A stretch of DNA of 64,000 bases. Source: Actinomadura cremea. GTDB lineage: Bacteria; Actinomycetota; Actinomycetes; Streptosporangiales; Streptosporangiaceae. Positions 46,588-56,507 of this stretch are shown in pieces (the first letter of the stretch is position 1; every line of letters begins with the position of its first letter). Where the stretch lies: contig NZ_BMRF01000015.1 of assembly GCF_014648495.1 (NCBI RefSeq), positions 62,001-126,000 on the forward strand. The letters are read 5' to 3'. Position numbers and translations under genes: made by a program. The notes under the pieces were generated by a model that had not been told where the DNA came from, made no database searches, and saw only the letters and a program-made list of their open reading frames with translations.

Positions 46588-47583
46588 ATGGTGTTCGGCG
46601 ACGACGGGCGGCACCGGCTCGCGGTCCTGGTGCGCGAGGGCGTCCTGCCGATGGAACTGGGCCTCGTCCACCAGCTCTTCGGGGCCGCCCGCTCGGCCGA
46701 CGGCGCCCCGCTGTACGAGGTGGTCACCTGCGGGATCGAGGCCGGTGCGATCCGCACCGGCGCCGACTTCGCCGTGACCGCCCCGCACGGGCTCGGCGCA
46801 CTCGACGAGGCCGACACGGTGCTCGTCCCCGCGTCGCACGCGCTGGACGAGCACCGCCCGGAGGACGGCCCCGTCCCCGCGGCCCTGCACGCCGCCCACG
46901 CGCGCGGCGCCCGGATCGCGTCGGTCTGCACGGGCGCGTTCGTCCTCGCCGCGGCGGGCCTGCTGGACGGGCTCCGCGCCACGACGCACTGGCTGTCGTG
47001 CGAGCGGTTCGCCGCCCGGTTCCCGGCGGTGCGCGTCGACCCGGCCGTCCTGTACGTCGACGAGGGGCCCGTCCTGACCTCGGCGGGCGAGGCGGCGGGC
47101 ATCGACCTGGCGCTGCACATGGTCCGGCGCGACCACGGGGCGGCGGTGGCGGCCGACGTGGCGCGCCGCACCGTGGTGCCCCCGCACCGGGAGGGCGGGC
47201 AGGCGCAGTTCATCGCGCGTCCGGTGCCGTCCGCGCCGGGCCCCTCGACCGACGCCGCCCGCACGTGGGCCCTGCGGCGCCTCGACCGTCCGGTCACGCT
47301 CGCGGAGATGGCGGCACGGGCGTCGATGAGCGTCCGGACGTTCACCCGGCGCTTCCGCGAGGAGACGGGCATGTCGGCGGCGGCGTGGCTCACGCTGCAG
47401 CGGGTCGAGCGGGCACGCGAGCTGCTGGAGCGGACGGACCTCCCGGTGGACCGGGTCGCCGAACGCGCGGGCTTCGGGACGGGCGCCTCGCTGCGCGCGC
47501 ACATGCGAACGGAGCTGGGGGTGTCCCCGAGCGCCTACCGCGCCACCTTCCGCGGACCGCCCCGGCGCCCCCGCGGCACCTGA
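46588..47583 (+). CDS. GlxA-type AraC-family regulator with DJ-1/PfpI domain
   Basis: A 331-aa regulator. Residues ~8-185 are a DJ-1/PfpI (class I glutamine-amidotransferase-like) sensor domain with the nucleophile-elbow Cys in SVCTGAFVLAAAGLLDGL. The C-terminal ~100 residues hold two HTH motifs of the AraC/XylS type (TLAEMAARASMSVRTFTRRF, then REETGM and PVDRVAERAGFGTGASLRAH). Starts at 46570 or 46588 are both in frame and neither has a ribosome-binding site; I use 46588. It is divergent from the flavodoxin-like reductase gene, which suggests local control. Confidence 0.9.
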   Translation: MVFGDDGRHRLAVLVREGVLPMELGLVHQLFGAARSADGAPLYEVVTCGIEAGAIRTGADFAVTAPHGLGALDEADTVLVPASHALDEHRPEDGPVPAALHAAHARGARIASVCTGAFVLAAAGLLDGLRATTHWLSCERFAARFPAVRVDPAVLYVDEGPVLTSAGEAAGIDLALHMVRRDHGAAVAADVARRTVVPPHREGGQAQFIARPVPSAPGPSTDAARTWALRRLDRPVTLAEMAARASMSVRTFTRRFREETGMSAAAWLTLQRVERARELLERTDLPVDRVAERAGFGTGASLRAHMRTELGVSPSAYRATFRGPPRRPRGT

Positions 47584-47764
47584 CCCGGCCCCCGAAGCGC
47601 CCCGGAGGGCCCCGGCCGCGCTCCTCGGCATGCGGGAACGCGGCTTCTCGCGCGACGTTCAGCCGAGTCCTTGCGGGGGTCGATGAGCGGTCACCGTCGT
47701 CCCACGGCTTCTCGATCATTTCTACAACCTGCGACAATACGCCAGAAGGTACTCCTATCCCGCT

Positions 47765-47770
47765 TACACT
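47765..47770 (+). promoter_or_regulatory. -10 element for leaderless GAF-PP2C transcript
   Basis: TACACT ends exactly 7 nt before the GTG at 47778, and no Shine-Dalgarno lies in between. No clear -35 is seen. Confidence 0.55.
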
Positions 47771-47777
47771 GGGCTAA

Positions 47778-49037
47778 GTGAACGATCCGGCAGGAACCGC
47801 CACGGACGTCGCCCGCAAGCTCGAGCACACGCAGGCGCTCAACCTCGAGGCGTTCGCGCACATGGACGTCGACGAGGTGCTGGAAGCGCTGCTGGAGCGT
47901 GTCCAGGGCATCCTGCGCGTCGACACGGCCGTCGTGCTGCTCGTCGATCGTCAGAACCGGTTCCTGGTGGCGACGGCCGCGAAGGGCATCGAGGAAGAGG
48001 TCAGCCAGGCGGCCCACGTCCCGGTCGGGGAGGGCTTCGCCGGGCGTGTCGCCGCGGAGCGGCGCCCGGTCTACATCGAGGACGTCCCCAGCGCGGACGT
48101 GTTCAACCCGCTGCTCGTCCAGCGGGGGCTGCGGTCCCTGCTCGGGGTCCCGCTCATCGCCGACGGCGTGCTGGTGGGGGTGCTGCACATCGGGACGCTC
48201 ACCCCCCGCCGGTTCACCGCGGACGAGACGGAGTTCTTGCAGCTCGTCGGCGCACGCGCCGCGATGGCGGTGCGGTTCCAGCTCAGCCGGGCGGAACGCG
48301 CCGGTGCCCTGGAACTGCAGCGCAGCCTGGTGCCGGCCGCGCTCCCTGACCTGCCGGGCCTCGAGATGGCCGCGCGCTACCGTCCCGGCAAGGCCGACGT
48401 CGGCGGCGACTGGTACGACGTGTTCCCCCTCCCCTCGGGCGAGATCGGCATCGTCATGGGAGACGTGGCGGGGCACGGGCTCGGCGCCGCCGTCGTGATG
48501 GGGCGGCTGCGCAGCGCGCTGCGGGCCTACGCGCTGGAGACGGTCGATCCCGCCGAGGTGCTGAACAAGCTGAACAAGAAGGTCCTCCATTTCGAGCCCG
48601 ACGCGACGGCGACCGTGCTGTACGCCGTGTACTCGCCCGCCCTGGAGCGGGTCCGGCTGGCCTCGGCCGGTCACTGGCCCCCCGTGCTCGCCGAGCCGGG
48701 ACGCCCGGCGCGGACCGTCGACATGAAGCCCGGCGTCCTGATCGGTCTCGGCGCGGACGTGCCCCGCGAGACCACCACCATCGGCCTTCCCCCGGGCGCC
48801 CTCCTGTGCTTCTACACCGACGGACTCGTCGAGCGGCGAGGCGGCTCGGTGACCGACGGGATCGCCGCCCTGTGCGACGCGGCGTCCGCCGGTCCGCCCG
48901 AGGCGGTCAGCGCCGCGGTGATGGCGGCGCTCATCGGCCGCGAACTCCCGGAGGACGACGTCGCCCTGCTGATGCTGCGCCGTTCCCCCGGCCGACCTTC
49001 GGCCGCCCGTCAGAGCCGCGACGCCGCGACGCCGTGA
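47778..49037 (+). CDS. GAF-SpoIIE PP2C phosphatase
   Basis: A 419-aa protein. A GAF domain (~30-175) contains VDTAVVLLVDRQNRFLVATA, with VPVGEGFAGRVAAERRPVYI and GVLVGVLHIG. The SpoIIE/RsbU-type phosphatase (~180-405) has GGDWYDVFPLP, MGDVAGHG, FYTDGLVERRG and DDVALLML. It is the smallest of three such phosphatases in the window. The GTG start appears leaderless. It should act on a phosphorylated STAS protein in response to a small ligand bound by GAF. It converges on the oxidase gene with a 3-nt gap. Confidence 0.92.
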   Translation: MNDPAGTATDVARKLEHTQALNLEAFAHMDVDEVLEALLERVQGILRVDTAVVLLVDRQNRFLVATAAKGIEEEVSQAAHVPVGEGFAGRVAAERRPVYIEDVPSADVFNPLLVQRGLRSLLGVPLIADGVLVGVLHIGTLTPRRFTADETEFLQLVGARAAMAVRFQLSRAERAGALELQRSLVPAALPDLPGLEMAARYRPGKADVGGDWYDVFPLPSGEIGIVMGDVAGHGLGAAVVMGRLRSALRAYALETVDPAEVLNKLNKKVLHFEPDATATVLYAVYSPALERVRLASAGHWPPVLAEPGRPARTVDMKPGVLIGLGADVPRETTTIGLPPGALLCFYTDGLVERRGGSVTDGIAALCDAASAGPPEAVSAAVMAALIGRELPEDDVALLMLRRSPGRPSAARQSRDAATP

Positions 49038-49040
49038 CGC

Positions 49041-50615
49041 TCAGGCGTCCGCGCCGGGTTCGATGGATTGAGCGTTCCGGAAGACGTTCAGCGGGTCCCA
49101 GCGGGCCTTGACGCGTTGCAGCCTCGGGTAGACGTCCTTGTAGTAGAGCGTGGACCAGGACTGGTCGGAGGTGTTCCAGTCGGGGTCGCTCAGGTCGACG
49201 TCGGGGTAGTTGATGTAGCAGCCGTCGGTGTTGCCGCCGACGATGGGGACGCCGCCCGTGTCGGCGAACGTGGCCTGGTAGGTGTCGCGGATCCACGCGA
49301 GGTTATCGGCCTCGTCGCCGGGATCGTCGTCGCTGGGCCGGTTCCAGTAGACCTGGTACTGCATCTTCATGATCGAGTCGCGCTGCGGGGCGGCGGTGTC
49401 GCGGGGCGGCTCGTTGACCGCCGAGCCGTAGGAGTCGATCTGGATGAGCGCCTGCTTGTTGTCGAAGTGCTTGTAGTGCTCGTTGCCGAGGTAGGCCCAC
49501 ATCGCGTCGATCTGCGCACCGGTGAAGGGGCGGCGGACGTAGGCCGACTTGTACTTGCCGCAGCGGTTCTGGCCGGAGCCGTTGAGCGCCTGGGTGGCGG
49601 TCAGCCAGGGCATCAGCCGCGGCGACCAGGCGTCGGGGACGGCGGCGTGCTCGGCCGCCGAGAACCGCATCGGGCCCGAGTCGGGGACGGCGTCGGAGTC
49701 GACGGCCTGGAGGAAGTCGAGCATGGCGGCGGTGCCCTCGTCGTCCTCGTCGTCGGTCTCGGCGTCGACCTGCACGGTGAGGTTGATCGTCCCGGCGGCG
49801 CGGTGGTTGAGGGCCAGCAGCGCGAACAGCCTCCCGGAGGCGGTGCCCGGGTCCTGGTGGTCGGCGAACCAGGCGCCGTAGGCGTCCAGCAGGTGGGTGA
49901 AGGAGTCCTGGTCGAAGTCGTCCCAGTTCCACGAGCGCGCGGTCAGCAGCACCCTGCGGGGCGGGACGGGCGGGTCGCGGAACCAGAACCGGGTGACGAT
50001 GCCGAAGTTGCCGCCGCCCCCGCCGCTGTGGGCCCACCACAGGTCGCGGCGGTCGGGGTCGGGGTCGTCGCGGGTGGCCACCACCAGCTCGACGCGGCGG
50101 TCCTCGGTGACCACGGCGACCTCGACCGCGTACAGGTAGTCGACCGTCAGGCCGGCCTGGCGGGACAAGAGGCCGTACCCGCCCCCGGTGATGTGCCCGC
50201 CGAGCCCCACCGAGTAGCAGGACCCCCCGGGCAGCGCCCGGCCGGACAGGGGGAACAGCTGGCTGTAGCCGTGCCAGTTGGTCGCCCCCGCCTCCACGCA
50301 CCACGACTCCAGGGCCGGGTCGTAGTACATGTCGCACATCGGGCTGACGTCCAGGATCACCCGGACGTCGTCACCGCAGACGAAGTCCTCGTAGCAGTGG
50401 CCGCCGGACCGGACGGTGACGCGGGTGCGGTAGTCGTCCGCGGGGTCCTGGTTGACCGCCTCCGACAGCGCGGTGACCACCCCCTGCGCGGAGGTCACCA
50501 TCCGGACGTACTCGGGATGGGCGATCCACCGCTGGTTGAAGCCGCGGCTGAGCGCGGGGTAACGGACGTCGGGCGGGTTGACGGTGACGGCGGGCGGCGC
50601 TGGAGGGTGGCTCAT
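49041..50615 (-). CDS. FAD-linked oxidase, berberine-bridge-enzyme family
   Basis: A 524-aa flavoprotein. The FAD-binding PCMH domain has VRSGGHCYEDF with H73 and PGGSCYSVGLGGHITGGGYG with C133. This His/Cys pair makes the 6-S-cysteinyl, 8-alpha-N1-histidyl bicovalent FAD of the family. The substrate domain lies in the middle. The C-terminal BBE motif is YYKDVYPRLQRVKARWDPLN followed by VFRNAQSI. There is no signal peptide. The ATG at 50613-50615 follows GGGAGACGT. Relatives oxidise sugars, alkaloids or polyketide glycosides. No biosynthetic cluster surrounds it, so the substrate is open. Confidence 0.92.
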   Translation of the reverse strand: MSHPPAPPAVTVNPPDVRYPALSRGFNQRWIAHPEYVRMVTSAQGVVTALSEAVNQDPADDYRTRVTVRSGGHCYEDFVCGDDVRVILDVSPMCDMYYDPALESWCVEAGATNWHGYSQLFPLSGRALPGGSCYSVGLGGHITGGGYGLLSRQAGLTVDYLYAVEVAVVTEDRRVELVVATRDDPDPDRRDLWWAHSGGGGGNFGIVTRFWFRDPPVPPRRVLLTARSWNWDDFDQDSFTHLLDAYGAWFADHQDPGTASGRLFALLALNHRAAGTINLTVQVDAETDDEDDEGTAAMLDFLQAVDSDAVPDSGPMRFSAAEHAAVPDAWSPRLMPWLTATQALNGSGQNRCGKYKSAYVRRPFTGAQIDAMWAYLGNEHYKHFDNKQALIQIDSYGSAVNEPPRDTAAPQRDSIMKMQYQVYWNRPSDDDPGDEADNLAWIRDTYQATFADTGGVPIVGGNTDGCYINYPDVDLSDPDWNTSDQSWSTLYYKDVYPRLQRVKARWDPLNVFRNAQSIEPGADA

Positions 50616-50708
50616 ACGTCTCCCTGGGAAGCGGATCCGTTACTGAGAGTCCATTGTGCTCACCGAGAGTCGGCAAATGAACGCGGAGTGTGGTAGATCG
50701 TTGGTAGA

Positions 50709-51284
50709 TCATTCCGAGAGGTTCGGAGGCGACTCCAGGCCCGCGAGCTCGATGCCGGGAGCGTCCAGGACGACGTCGCCCGCCAGGTGCACCCGGGCGA
50801 TCTCGCCGGTGGACAGGTCCGTGACGTCGTAGCGGGTGACGGGCAGCGGCTCCGTCTCGGTGTCGTGGACGGACGTGCCCGCGCGGCGCCATCGCCAGGG
50901 CGCGGTGAGCGGGGCCAGGGACGGGCCGGTGAACGTGACCAGCCGGACGTCGGTCTCCGCGCCGTCGTCCAGGTCCAGGGCACGGGCGACGGCCACGAGG
51001 AAGCCGGGCGAGTCGGCCGTGAAGCCGGTGGCGTGCTCGGTGTGCTCCGTCCCGGTGCCGCCCGACGCGCGCACCCACGCGACGTCCGGTCCGGTGACTC
51101 CGCCGCGCACCCACCAGGCGGGCGTCACGAGCTCGACGCGGATCTGCCGCCAGCGGGAGTCGACGACGATGTCGGTGCGCAGCCCCGGACGGGTCGAGGT
51201 GTAGCGCCACCCGCCGGGGCCGGGCGCGCAGTGGAACCGCTCCTCGACCTCCTCGTCCAGGTGGAGGTAGACGCCCGCCGGCAT
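50709..51284 (-). CDS. Unknown protein translationally coupled to SAH hydrolase paralogue
   Basis: A 191-aa soluble protein with an acidic, beta-rich composition (HLDEEVEERFHCAPGPGGW; VRLVTFTGPSLAPLTAPWRW; LSTGEIARVHLAGDVVLDAP). I do not recognise a family. Its ATG overlaps the stop of the SAH hydrolase paralogue (TGATG), which ties their synthesis together. The link suggests a role with that enzyme's substrate or product, perhaps as a binding protein or a second enzyme, but there is no motif to decide. The repeated W residues and the single Cys are worth noting. Confidence 0.75.
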   Translation of the reverse strand: MPAGVYLHLDEEVEERFHCAPGPGGWRYTSTRPGLRTDIVVDSRWRQIRVELVTPAWWVRGGVTGPDVAWVRASGGTGTEHTEHATGFTADSPGFLVAVARALDLDDGAETDVRLVTFTGPSLAPLTAPWRWRRAGTSVHDTETEPLPVTRYDVTDLSTGEIARVHLAGDVVLDAPGIELAGLESPPNLSE

Positions 51285-52540
51285 CAGGACCCGATCCGCC
51301 AGGAGTGCAGGTAGTCCTCCTGGTCGGCGGTCAGCACGTCGATGGACACCGACATCGAGGCCAGCTTGAGCCGCGCGACCTCCCCGTCGATCTCGGCGGG
51401 CACGTCGTGGACGGCCGGGGCGAGGCCCTCGTGCGCGGAGGCGAGCCAGGCGCAGGTGAGGGCCTGGTCGGCGAACGACATGTCCATCACGGCGGCCGGA
51501 TGCCCCTCGGCGGCGGCCAGGTTGACCAGCCGCCCCTCGGCCAGCAGGACGAGCCGCCGCCCGTCGGGCAGCACGTACTCGTCCGCCTGCGGACGGACGC
51601 TCCGGTGCACCTCCACGGCCATCGCGTCGAGCGCCCGCACGTCGATCTCCACGTCGAAGTGCCCCGAGTTGGCGAGGATCGCCCCGTCCTTCATCACCGC
51701 GAGATGATCGGCGTTCACCACGTCGCGGTTGCCGGTCACGGTGATGAACACGTCGCCGTGCCGCGCCGCCTCGGCCATCGGCTGGACGGTGAATCCCTGC
51801 AGGGCGGCGTCCAGGGCCTTCACCGGGTCGATCTCGGTGATGACGACGCGCGACCCGAGGCCCCGCGCCCGTTCGGCGAGCCCCCGCCCGCAGTACCCGA
51901 ACCCCGCGATGACGATCGTCTTCCCGGCGAGCAGCGTGTTCGTCGCCCGCACGATGCCGTCGAGCGTCGACTGCCCGGTCCCGTACCGGTTGTCGAACAT
52001 GTGCTTGGTCGCGGTGTCGTTCACGGCGACCATCGGGAACCGCAGCACGCCCTCCTGCACCATCTGGTGCAGCCGGATGACGCCCGTGGTCGTCTGCTCG
52101 CACCCCGCCTTCACGGTGCCGAGCAGGTCCTCCCGATCGGTGTGCAGGGTGTTGACGAGGTCGCACCCGTCGTCCAGCACCAGGTCGGGGCCGGTCTCCA
52201 GGGCTTGGTGGATGTGCGCGTAGTACCCCTCGCGGTCGATCCCCGCCCGCGCGAACACCTGCGCGCCGAACTCCTCGGCGAGCGCGGCGGCGACGTCGTC
52301 CTGCGTGGACAGCGGGTTGGACGACGCCAGCGCGACGCTCGCACCGCCCGCCTGCAGGGTGCGGATGAGCCCGGCCGTCTCCGTCGTCACGTGCATGCAC
52401 GCCGCGACCCGGACGCCGTCCAGCGGGCGCTCGGCCGCGAACCGCTCCCGGATCTGCCGCAGCACGGGCATGCTGCGGTCCGCCCAATCGATCCGCCTCA
52501 CGCCCTCGTACGCGAGCGAACCGTCCGCGATGTCGCTCAT
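51284..52540 (-). CDS. Adenosylhomocysteinase paralogue, archaeal/Thermotoga-like short type
   Basis: A 418-aa NAD-dependent SAH-hydrolase-family enzyme. The conserved core is intact: CMHVTTETAGLIRTL with the substrate His, catalytic Lys/Asp in TKHMFDNRYGTGQS, and NAD loop AGFGYCGRGLAERARGLGSR. Compared with the canonical neighbour it lacks about 55 residues of internal insertion and the C-terminal KPDHYRY that reaches the partner's NAD site. It carries GTGQS where canonical enzymes have GCRHS; these features match the short form of archaea and Thermotoga. The ATG follows AGGGGAG. Its substrate could be SAH, S-inosylhomocysteine or a related nucleoside thioether. Confidence 0.9.
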   Translation of the reverse strand: MSDIADGSLAYEGVRRIDWADRSMPVLRQIRERFAAERPLDGVRVAACMHVTTETAGLIRTLQAGGASVALASSNPLSTQDDVAAALAEEFGAQVFARAGIDREGYYAHIHQALETGPDLVLDDGCDLVNTLHTDREDLLGTVKAGCEQTTTGVIRLHQMVQEGVLRFPMVAVNDTATKHMFDNRYGTGQSTLDGIVRATNTLLAGKTIVIAGFGYCGRGLAERARGLGSRVVITEIDPVKALDAALQGFTVQPMAEAARHGDVFITVTGNRDVVNADHLAVMKDGAILANSGHFDVEIDVRALDAMAVEVHRSVRPQADEYVLPDGRRLVLLAEGRLVNLAAAEGHPAAVMDMSFADQALTCAWLASAHEGLAPAVHDVPAEIDGEVARLKLASMSVSIDVLTADQEDYLHSWRIGS

Positions 52541-52561
52541 TAACTCCCCTAAAGAAAGCCG

Positions 52562-52593
52562 ATGCCGGACGGGCGATTACACCCGTCCGGCAT
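52562..52593 (-). terminator. Strong hairpin and T-rich tract upstream of the SAH hydrolase paralogue
   Basis: A perfect 12-bp stem (ATGCCGGACGGG / CCCGTCCGGCAT) with an 8-nt loop. On the minus strand it is followed by CGGCTTTCTTTA and then the ribosome-binding site AGGGGAG. It may end read-through from ahcY or act as an attenuator in the paralogue's leader. It does not match the SAH riboswitch consensus. Confidence 0.65.
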
Positions 52594-52864
52594 GACCATA
52601 TTCACCGAACGCCCACGACCGCGCCCCTGGACCACCGCGATGGCGTCCGAACTCGGCCTCGGGCCGGTTCCCCAGCCCCCTCGAACGGCAGCTCGGTCGC
52701 ACACCCGCAGACAAGAACCTCAGCCCGCCACCCCGGCCGAGCGGACCGGAACAACTGCGATTGCGAGCGAAACCAGGTGCGAGCGGAGCGAGACCCTGAT
52801 CGCGCGGCGAGCCCTCAGGGCGAGTCGGAGCGACGCAGCGATCGCACAAGTCGCCCGTTGAAGG

Positions 52865-52880
52865 AAGGCCCTCTAGGGCC
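52865..52880 (-). terminator. Terminator after ahcY
   Basis: A short perfect stem, AGGCCC / GGGCCT, with a 4-nt loop, followed on the minus strand by TCCTTC, 26 nt beyond the ahcY stop. Confidence 0.5.
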
Positions 52881-52905
52881 TGACGCCGAGGGCGGCGCCA
52901 AGAAC

Positions 52906-54336
<1,431 letters not shown>

Positions 54337-54429
54337 GCTTTCGTAGCTCCTTGGTGTTGCGCGTCCGCGAGGGTCGACGCCCGCGAGTCTACGGGCGGCC
54401 GGGCGGCGGAGGCACGCTCCGGGGCGACT

Positions 54430-54451
54430 TTCTGACACAGATTTGTCAGAA
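54430..54451. promoter_or_regulatory. Perfect inverted-repeat operator between ahcY and merR
   Basis: TTCTGACA and TGTCAGAA form a perfect 8-bp dyad with a 6-nt spacer, ending 8 nt before the merR ATG and about 94 nt from the ahcY start. MerR proteins bind dyads of this kind. CAGAAT within it, 7 nt before the ATG, could be the -10 of a leaderless merR transcript, so the site would overlap merR's own promoter. Confidence 0.65.
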
Positions 54452-54459
54452 TCGACCCC

Positions 54460-54801
54460 ATGCGCATCACGGAGGCCGCCCGCCGGCTCGGCACATCGCC
54501 CCGCATGCTCCGCTACCGGGAGGCGCTGGGGCTGCTGCCCGCGACCCGCGAGCCGGCCCGGGGCGGGCACCGCAAGTTCGGGGACGCCGAGTTGCGGGCC
54601 GTCGCGCTCGCGCTGGCGCTCGAGAAGCGCTACGACGTCGGCCCGGCCGAGCTGGCGTTCGGCCTGCGGGTGCTGGCCGAGCCGGAGGTGCAGGCGAGGG
54701 TGCGCGAGCTCGGTGAGCGCATCGGACGCCTGTCGGCGCCGCCCGCGCGCGCGCTCGACTTCGAGAAAGAGAAGGCGATGCGCCTGCTGCGCCGGAGGTG
54801 A
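54460..54801 (+). CDS. MerR-family regulator, small form
   Basis: A 113-aa protein. The winged HTH is clear ([20 protein letters not shown], then [20 protein letters not shown]). A helical C-terminal half follows (~55-113) for dimerisation, with no cysteine or large effector domain. The shortness suggests it senses through the helix region or responds to a protein partner. It is divergent from ahcY across 123 nt and has a perfect dyad just before its start, so autoregulation and control of ahcY are both plausible. Confidence 0.88.
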   Translation: MRITEAARRLGTSPRMLRYREALGLLPATREPARGGHRKFGDAELRAVALALALEKRYDVGPAELAFGLRVLAEPEVQARVRELGERIGRLSAPPARALDFEKEKAMRLLRRR

Positions 54802-54998
54802 CGTCGTGGCCGGGGCCGGTTCCGACCGGTATTCAGTCGCGCGATCCGGCTCCGTCGCGGCGTCCGAAACGGCCCGCGACGCGTTCATCAGCGCGTCCGC
54901 GCAAGACCCGAAAAGGGGTGGCACCTCTCACATTCCTGAAAGACGTGTTTGTCTGTTTGTCTTCTTCCAGCCTTGCTCCTCTGGAAGGGAAAGCACGG

Positions 54999-55772
54999 AT
55001 GCCTCGCTCGCTTCTCAGACTCATGGCCCTCGGCGCCCTCGTGGCGGCCGGTCTCACCGTCCCGGTCACCACCGCCCAGGCGCAGGAGACGCGCCTGGTC
55101 GGCCCCGGCACGGGCATCGTCCCGAGGCTCGCGCTGGACGCGGAAGGGCAGATCACGGGCTTCACCGTCTGCACGCTCACCGCGGTCGGCCACGATGGCG
55201 CCGGGAACCTGGTCGGGCTGTCCAACGCGCACTGCTTCATCGACGCGGAAGGCAACAAGCTGGTGGGCCAGGAGGTCCACCTGGACACCACGCCGCCCGG
55301 AACCGCCGCCAGCCCCGCCCCGGCCGAGATCACCCAGGAGACCGCGGAGATCGGCCCGATCGGCGAGGTGACCTACGTCAGCACCCCCAACAACTTCGTC
55401 TCCGGCGGGCCGCAGGGCCTCGACTACGCCGTGATCAAGCTCGACCCGGAGAAGGTCGCCCCCACGCCGACGGTCTCCAGCCCGTCCGGCACCACGACCG
55501 TCACCTCGATCGGCGAGGTGCCCCCCTACGGCACCCGCATGTGCAAGCAAGGGCACCGCACCGGTATGACGTGCGGTGCGACGCTCGGCCCCGACGGCCC
55601 CTGGTACTGGACCCTGATCTGGACCTGGAGCGGCGACTCCGGCTCCCCGGTCATCAACGGCAACGCGCTGACCGGCATCGCCTGGGGCGGCCAGCACTTC
55701 ACCCCCATCACCACCGTCCTCGCCGACATGGACGCGCAGGGCGGCGTCGGTGCCGGCTTCACGCTCGGCTGA
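54999..55772 (+). CDS. Secreted trypsin-like (S1) serine protease
   Basis: A 257-aa exported protease. A signal peptide (1-28, ending AQAQ) is followed by a chymotrypsin-like domain with the catalytic His in LSNAHCF, the Asp in LDYAVIKLD and the Ser in WSGDSGSPVING. Four cysteines can form two disulphides. There is no obvious pro-region, so it may be active on secretion. The ATG at 54999 follows GGAAGGGA. It lies about 200 nt after merR and appears to be its own unit. The SSI-like protein at 33 kb could be an inhibitor of it or of similar enzymes. Confidence 0.9.
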   Translation: MPRSLLRLMALGALVAAGLTVPVTTAQAQETRLVGPGTGIVPRLALDAEGQITGFTVCTLTAVGHDGAGNLVGLSNAHCFIDAEGNKLVGQEVHLDTTPPGTAASPAPAEITQETAEIGPIGEVTYVSTPNNFVSGGPQGLDYAVIKLDPEKVAPTPTVSSPSGTTTVTSIGEVPPYGTRMCKQGHRTGMTCGATLGPDGPWYWTLIWTWSGDSGSPVINGNALTGIAWGGQHFTPITTVLADMDAQGGVGAGFTLG

Positions 55773-55817
55773 CCCCCGCGGACGCGGCCGGGCCGTCCGG
55801 TCCGGCCGCACGGACGG

Positions 55818-56492
55818 CTAGCCCGCGGTGCTCTCGCCGGGGACGACGACGCCGGATTCGTACGCGAGCATCACGGCCTGCGCGCGGTCGCGCAGGCCGA
55901 GCTTGGTGAAGACGCGGGCGACGTGCGTCTTGACGGTGTGCTCGCTGACGACGAGGCGCTGGGCGATCTCGGAGTTCGACAGCCCGCCGGCCATCAGCAC
56001 CAGGACCTCGGTCTCCCGCGCGGTGAGCGAGGCCAGCGCCGCCGGGGCGCGCGGGCGGCTCCGGCGCTGCTTGGTGAACTCCCGGATGAGCCTGCCGGTG
56101 ACCTGCGGCGCGAGCAGCGAGTCGCCGCGCGCGACGACGCGGACGGCCGAGACCAGTTCGTCCGCGGTCGCGTCCTTCAGCAGGAAGCCGCTCGCGCCGA
56201 CCGCGAGGGCGTCGTAGACGTACTCGTCCACGTCGAACGTCGTCAGCACCAGGACCCGGACGTTCTCCGCGCCGGGCAGCGCGAGGATGCGGCGGGTGGC
56301 CTCGATGCCGTCCATGCCGGGCATCCGGATGTCCATGACGACGACGTCGGGCCGGTTCCGCTCGGCGAGCCGCACCGCCTCGCGCCCGTCGCCCGCCTCG
56401 CCGGTGACGGTGATGTCCTCCTGCGCGGCGAGGAGCGCGGCGAACCCGGCCCGCACGATCGTCTGGTCGTCGACGATCAGCACCTTGATCAC
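55818..56492 (-). CDS. NarL/LuxR-type response regulator
   Basis: A 224-aa DNA-binding response regulator. The receiver domain (1-120) has the acidic pocket VDD at 8-9, phospho-acceptor D54 in VVMDIRMPGMDG and the conserved Lys in FLLKDA. The LuxR-type HTH is at ~150-215 (LTARETEVLVLMAGGLSNSE, then SEHTVKTHVARVFTKLGLRD). The start is GTG. The upstream histidine kinase gene ends 15 nt before it, so they form an operon. The target genes are unknown. Confidence 0.94.
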   Translation of the reverse strand: MIKVLIVDDQTIVRAGFAALLAAQEDITVTGEAGDGREAVRLAERNRPDVVVMDIRMPGMDGIEATRRILALPGAENVRVLVLTTFDVDEYVYDALAVGASGFLLKDATADELVSAVRVVARGDSLLAPQVTGRLIREFTKQRRSRPRAPAALASLTARETEVLVLMAGGLSNSEIAQRLVVSEHTVKTHVARVFTKLGLRDRAQAVMLAYESGVVVPGESTAG

Positions 56493-56507
56493 CGCGGCCG
56501 TCCCGCG

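Larger units (their letters stand above)
52541..52905 (-). other. Intergenic region between the two SAH hydrolase genes
   Basis: These 365 nt hold no convincing gene. They contain a terminator just after ahcY and a strong hairpin immediately before the paralogue's ribosome-binding site, both listed separately. The middle (about 52620-52850) has only GC-rich, stop-poor DNA. Confidence 0.7.

Noticed and set aside
54337-54429. Possible SAH riboswitch in the ahcY leader
   Set aside because: GC-rich and able to fold locally, but the conserved SAH-riboswitch core sequences are absent by eye.
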